A DNA stretch of 64,000 nucleotides, taken from contig JAEWPN010000090.1 in the NCBI GenBank assembly GCA_023399455.1, positions 15,947-79,946 of the forward strand, read 5' to 3'. The translations under genes and the position numbers were made by a program. Positions 63,897 through 64,000 of the stretch are shown piece by piece. The DNA comes from Bacillota bacterium. GTDB lineage: Bacteria > Bacillota > Clostridia > Lachnospirales > Lachnospiraceae. A model generated the notes under the pieces. The model did no database searches. It saw nothing but the letters and a program-made list of their open reading frames with translations, and was not told the origin of the DNA. Positions within the stretch are counted from its first letter, which is position 1. Every line of letters starts with the position of its first letter.

Positions 63897-64000
63897 ATGC
63901 GCAAATCCATAGTATCTCGTATCTTATTCATATTAGTTTTTCTCACCGGATTATTTGTGGTGAATACCGCTCTTAGCGGAGTTACAAACTCACAGATCCG
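63897..64000 (+). CDS. Start of an unidentified membrane or secreted protein (partial)
   Basis: The first 34 codons run off the window. A basic start (RKSIVSR) is followed by a hydrophobic helix (ILFILVFLTGLFVVNTAL), then SGVTNSQI. It could be a signal anchor of a sensor protein or another exported enzyme. AAGGGGGAAG lies before the ATG. Its promoter carries the third LytTR-type repeat pair, so it is likely co-regulated with the GH3 genes. Confidence 0.7.
   Translation, partial: MRKSIVSRILFILVFLTGLFVVNTALSGVTNSQI

Overview
The window looks like the chromosome of a spore-forming, anaerobic, low-to-mid GC Firmicute, most likely a Lachnospiraceae-type Clostridium. Evidence for this: the nitrogenase genes have the Clostridium pasteurianum plan (nifH-nifI1-nifI2-nifD-nifK-nifE-nifN-B, a thioredoxin-like 2Fe-2S ferredoxin, and a two-gene nifV); there is a BclA-like exosporium gene; the GH3 glucosidases are domain-permuted; ribosome binding sites are strong AGGAGG boxes, and TTG and GTG starts are frequent. 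Almost all genes lie on the + strand. The exceptions are a collagen-like gene with its glycosyltransferase and one GT1 glycosyltransferase.

Layout. 1-5.9 kb: an XRE regulator with a membrane M23 peptidase, a convergent glycosyltransferase/collagen-like pair, a second glycosyltransferase and an iron alcohol dehydrogenase. 5.9-22 kb: housekeeping and accessory genes (C_GCAxxG protein, three GNATs, TetR plus flavoprotein, CDP-alcohol phosphatidyltransferase, RecQ, serine dehydratase, PNPOx-like protein, soluble chemotaxis receptor, regulator plus ABC exporter, DUF2156, M18 aminopeptidase). 22-39.5 kb: molybdate importer modABC followed by a complete Mo-nitrogenase operon. 39.7-48.3 kb: a cyclic beta-1,2-glucan synthase split into two genes. 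48.3-64 kb: a MITE-like insertion, gene relics, a zinc-ribbon membrane protein, three permuted GH3 beta-glucosidases, a carbohydrate-binding lipoprotein, and a LytTR/GHKL two-component system.

How the parts fit. modABC supplies molybdate. nifHDK is the enzyme, nifE and nifN-B build FeMo-cofactor, the nifV pair makes homocitrate, the PII-like nifI1/nifI2 switch activity, and the 2Fe-2S ferredoxin probably docks with the MoFe protein. Both the mod and the nif promoters are followed by terminator-like hairpins before the first gene, so both operons look controlled by attenuation.

Most interesting points. The nif operon continues into four tightly packed accessory genes: a GroEL-like protein that has lost all three catalytic aspartates, a PqqD-like (RRE-fold) protein, an AnfO-like protein, and an unrecognised repeat protein with a C-terminal Cys cluster. 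This looks like an undescribed nitrogenase-maturation module. In the GH3 region, three promoters carry paired direct repeats (ACAGTTTGTG type) at exactly 21-bp offset, a fixed distance upstream of a -10 box. These are good candidate binding sites for the LytTR regulator encoded in the middle of the cluster. A 67-bp palindromic repeat occurs twice, each time fused to a rho-independent terminator.
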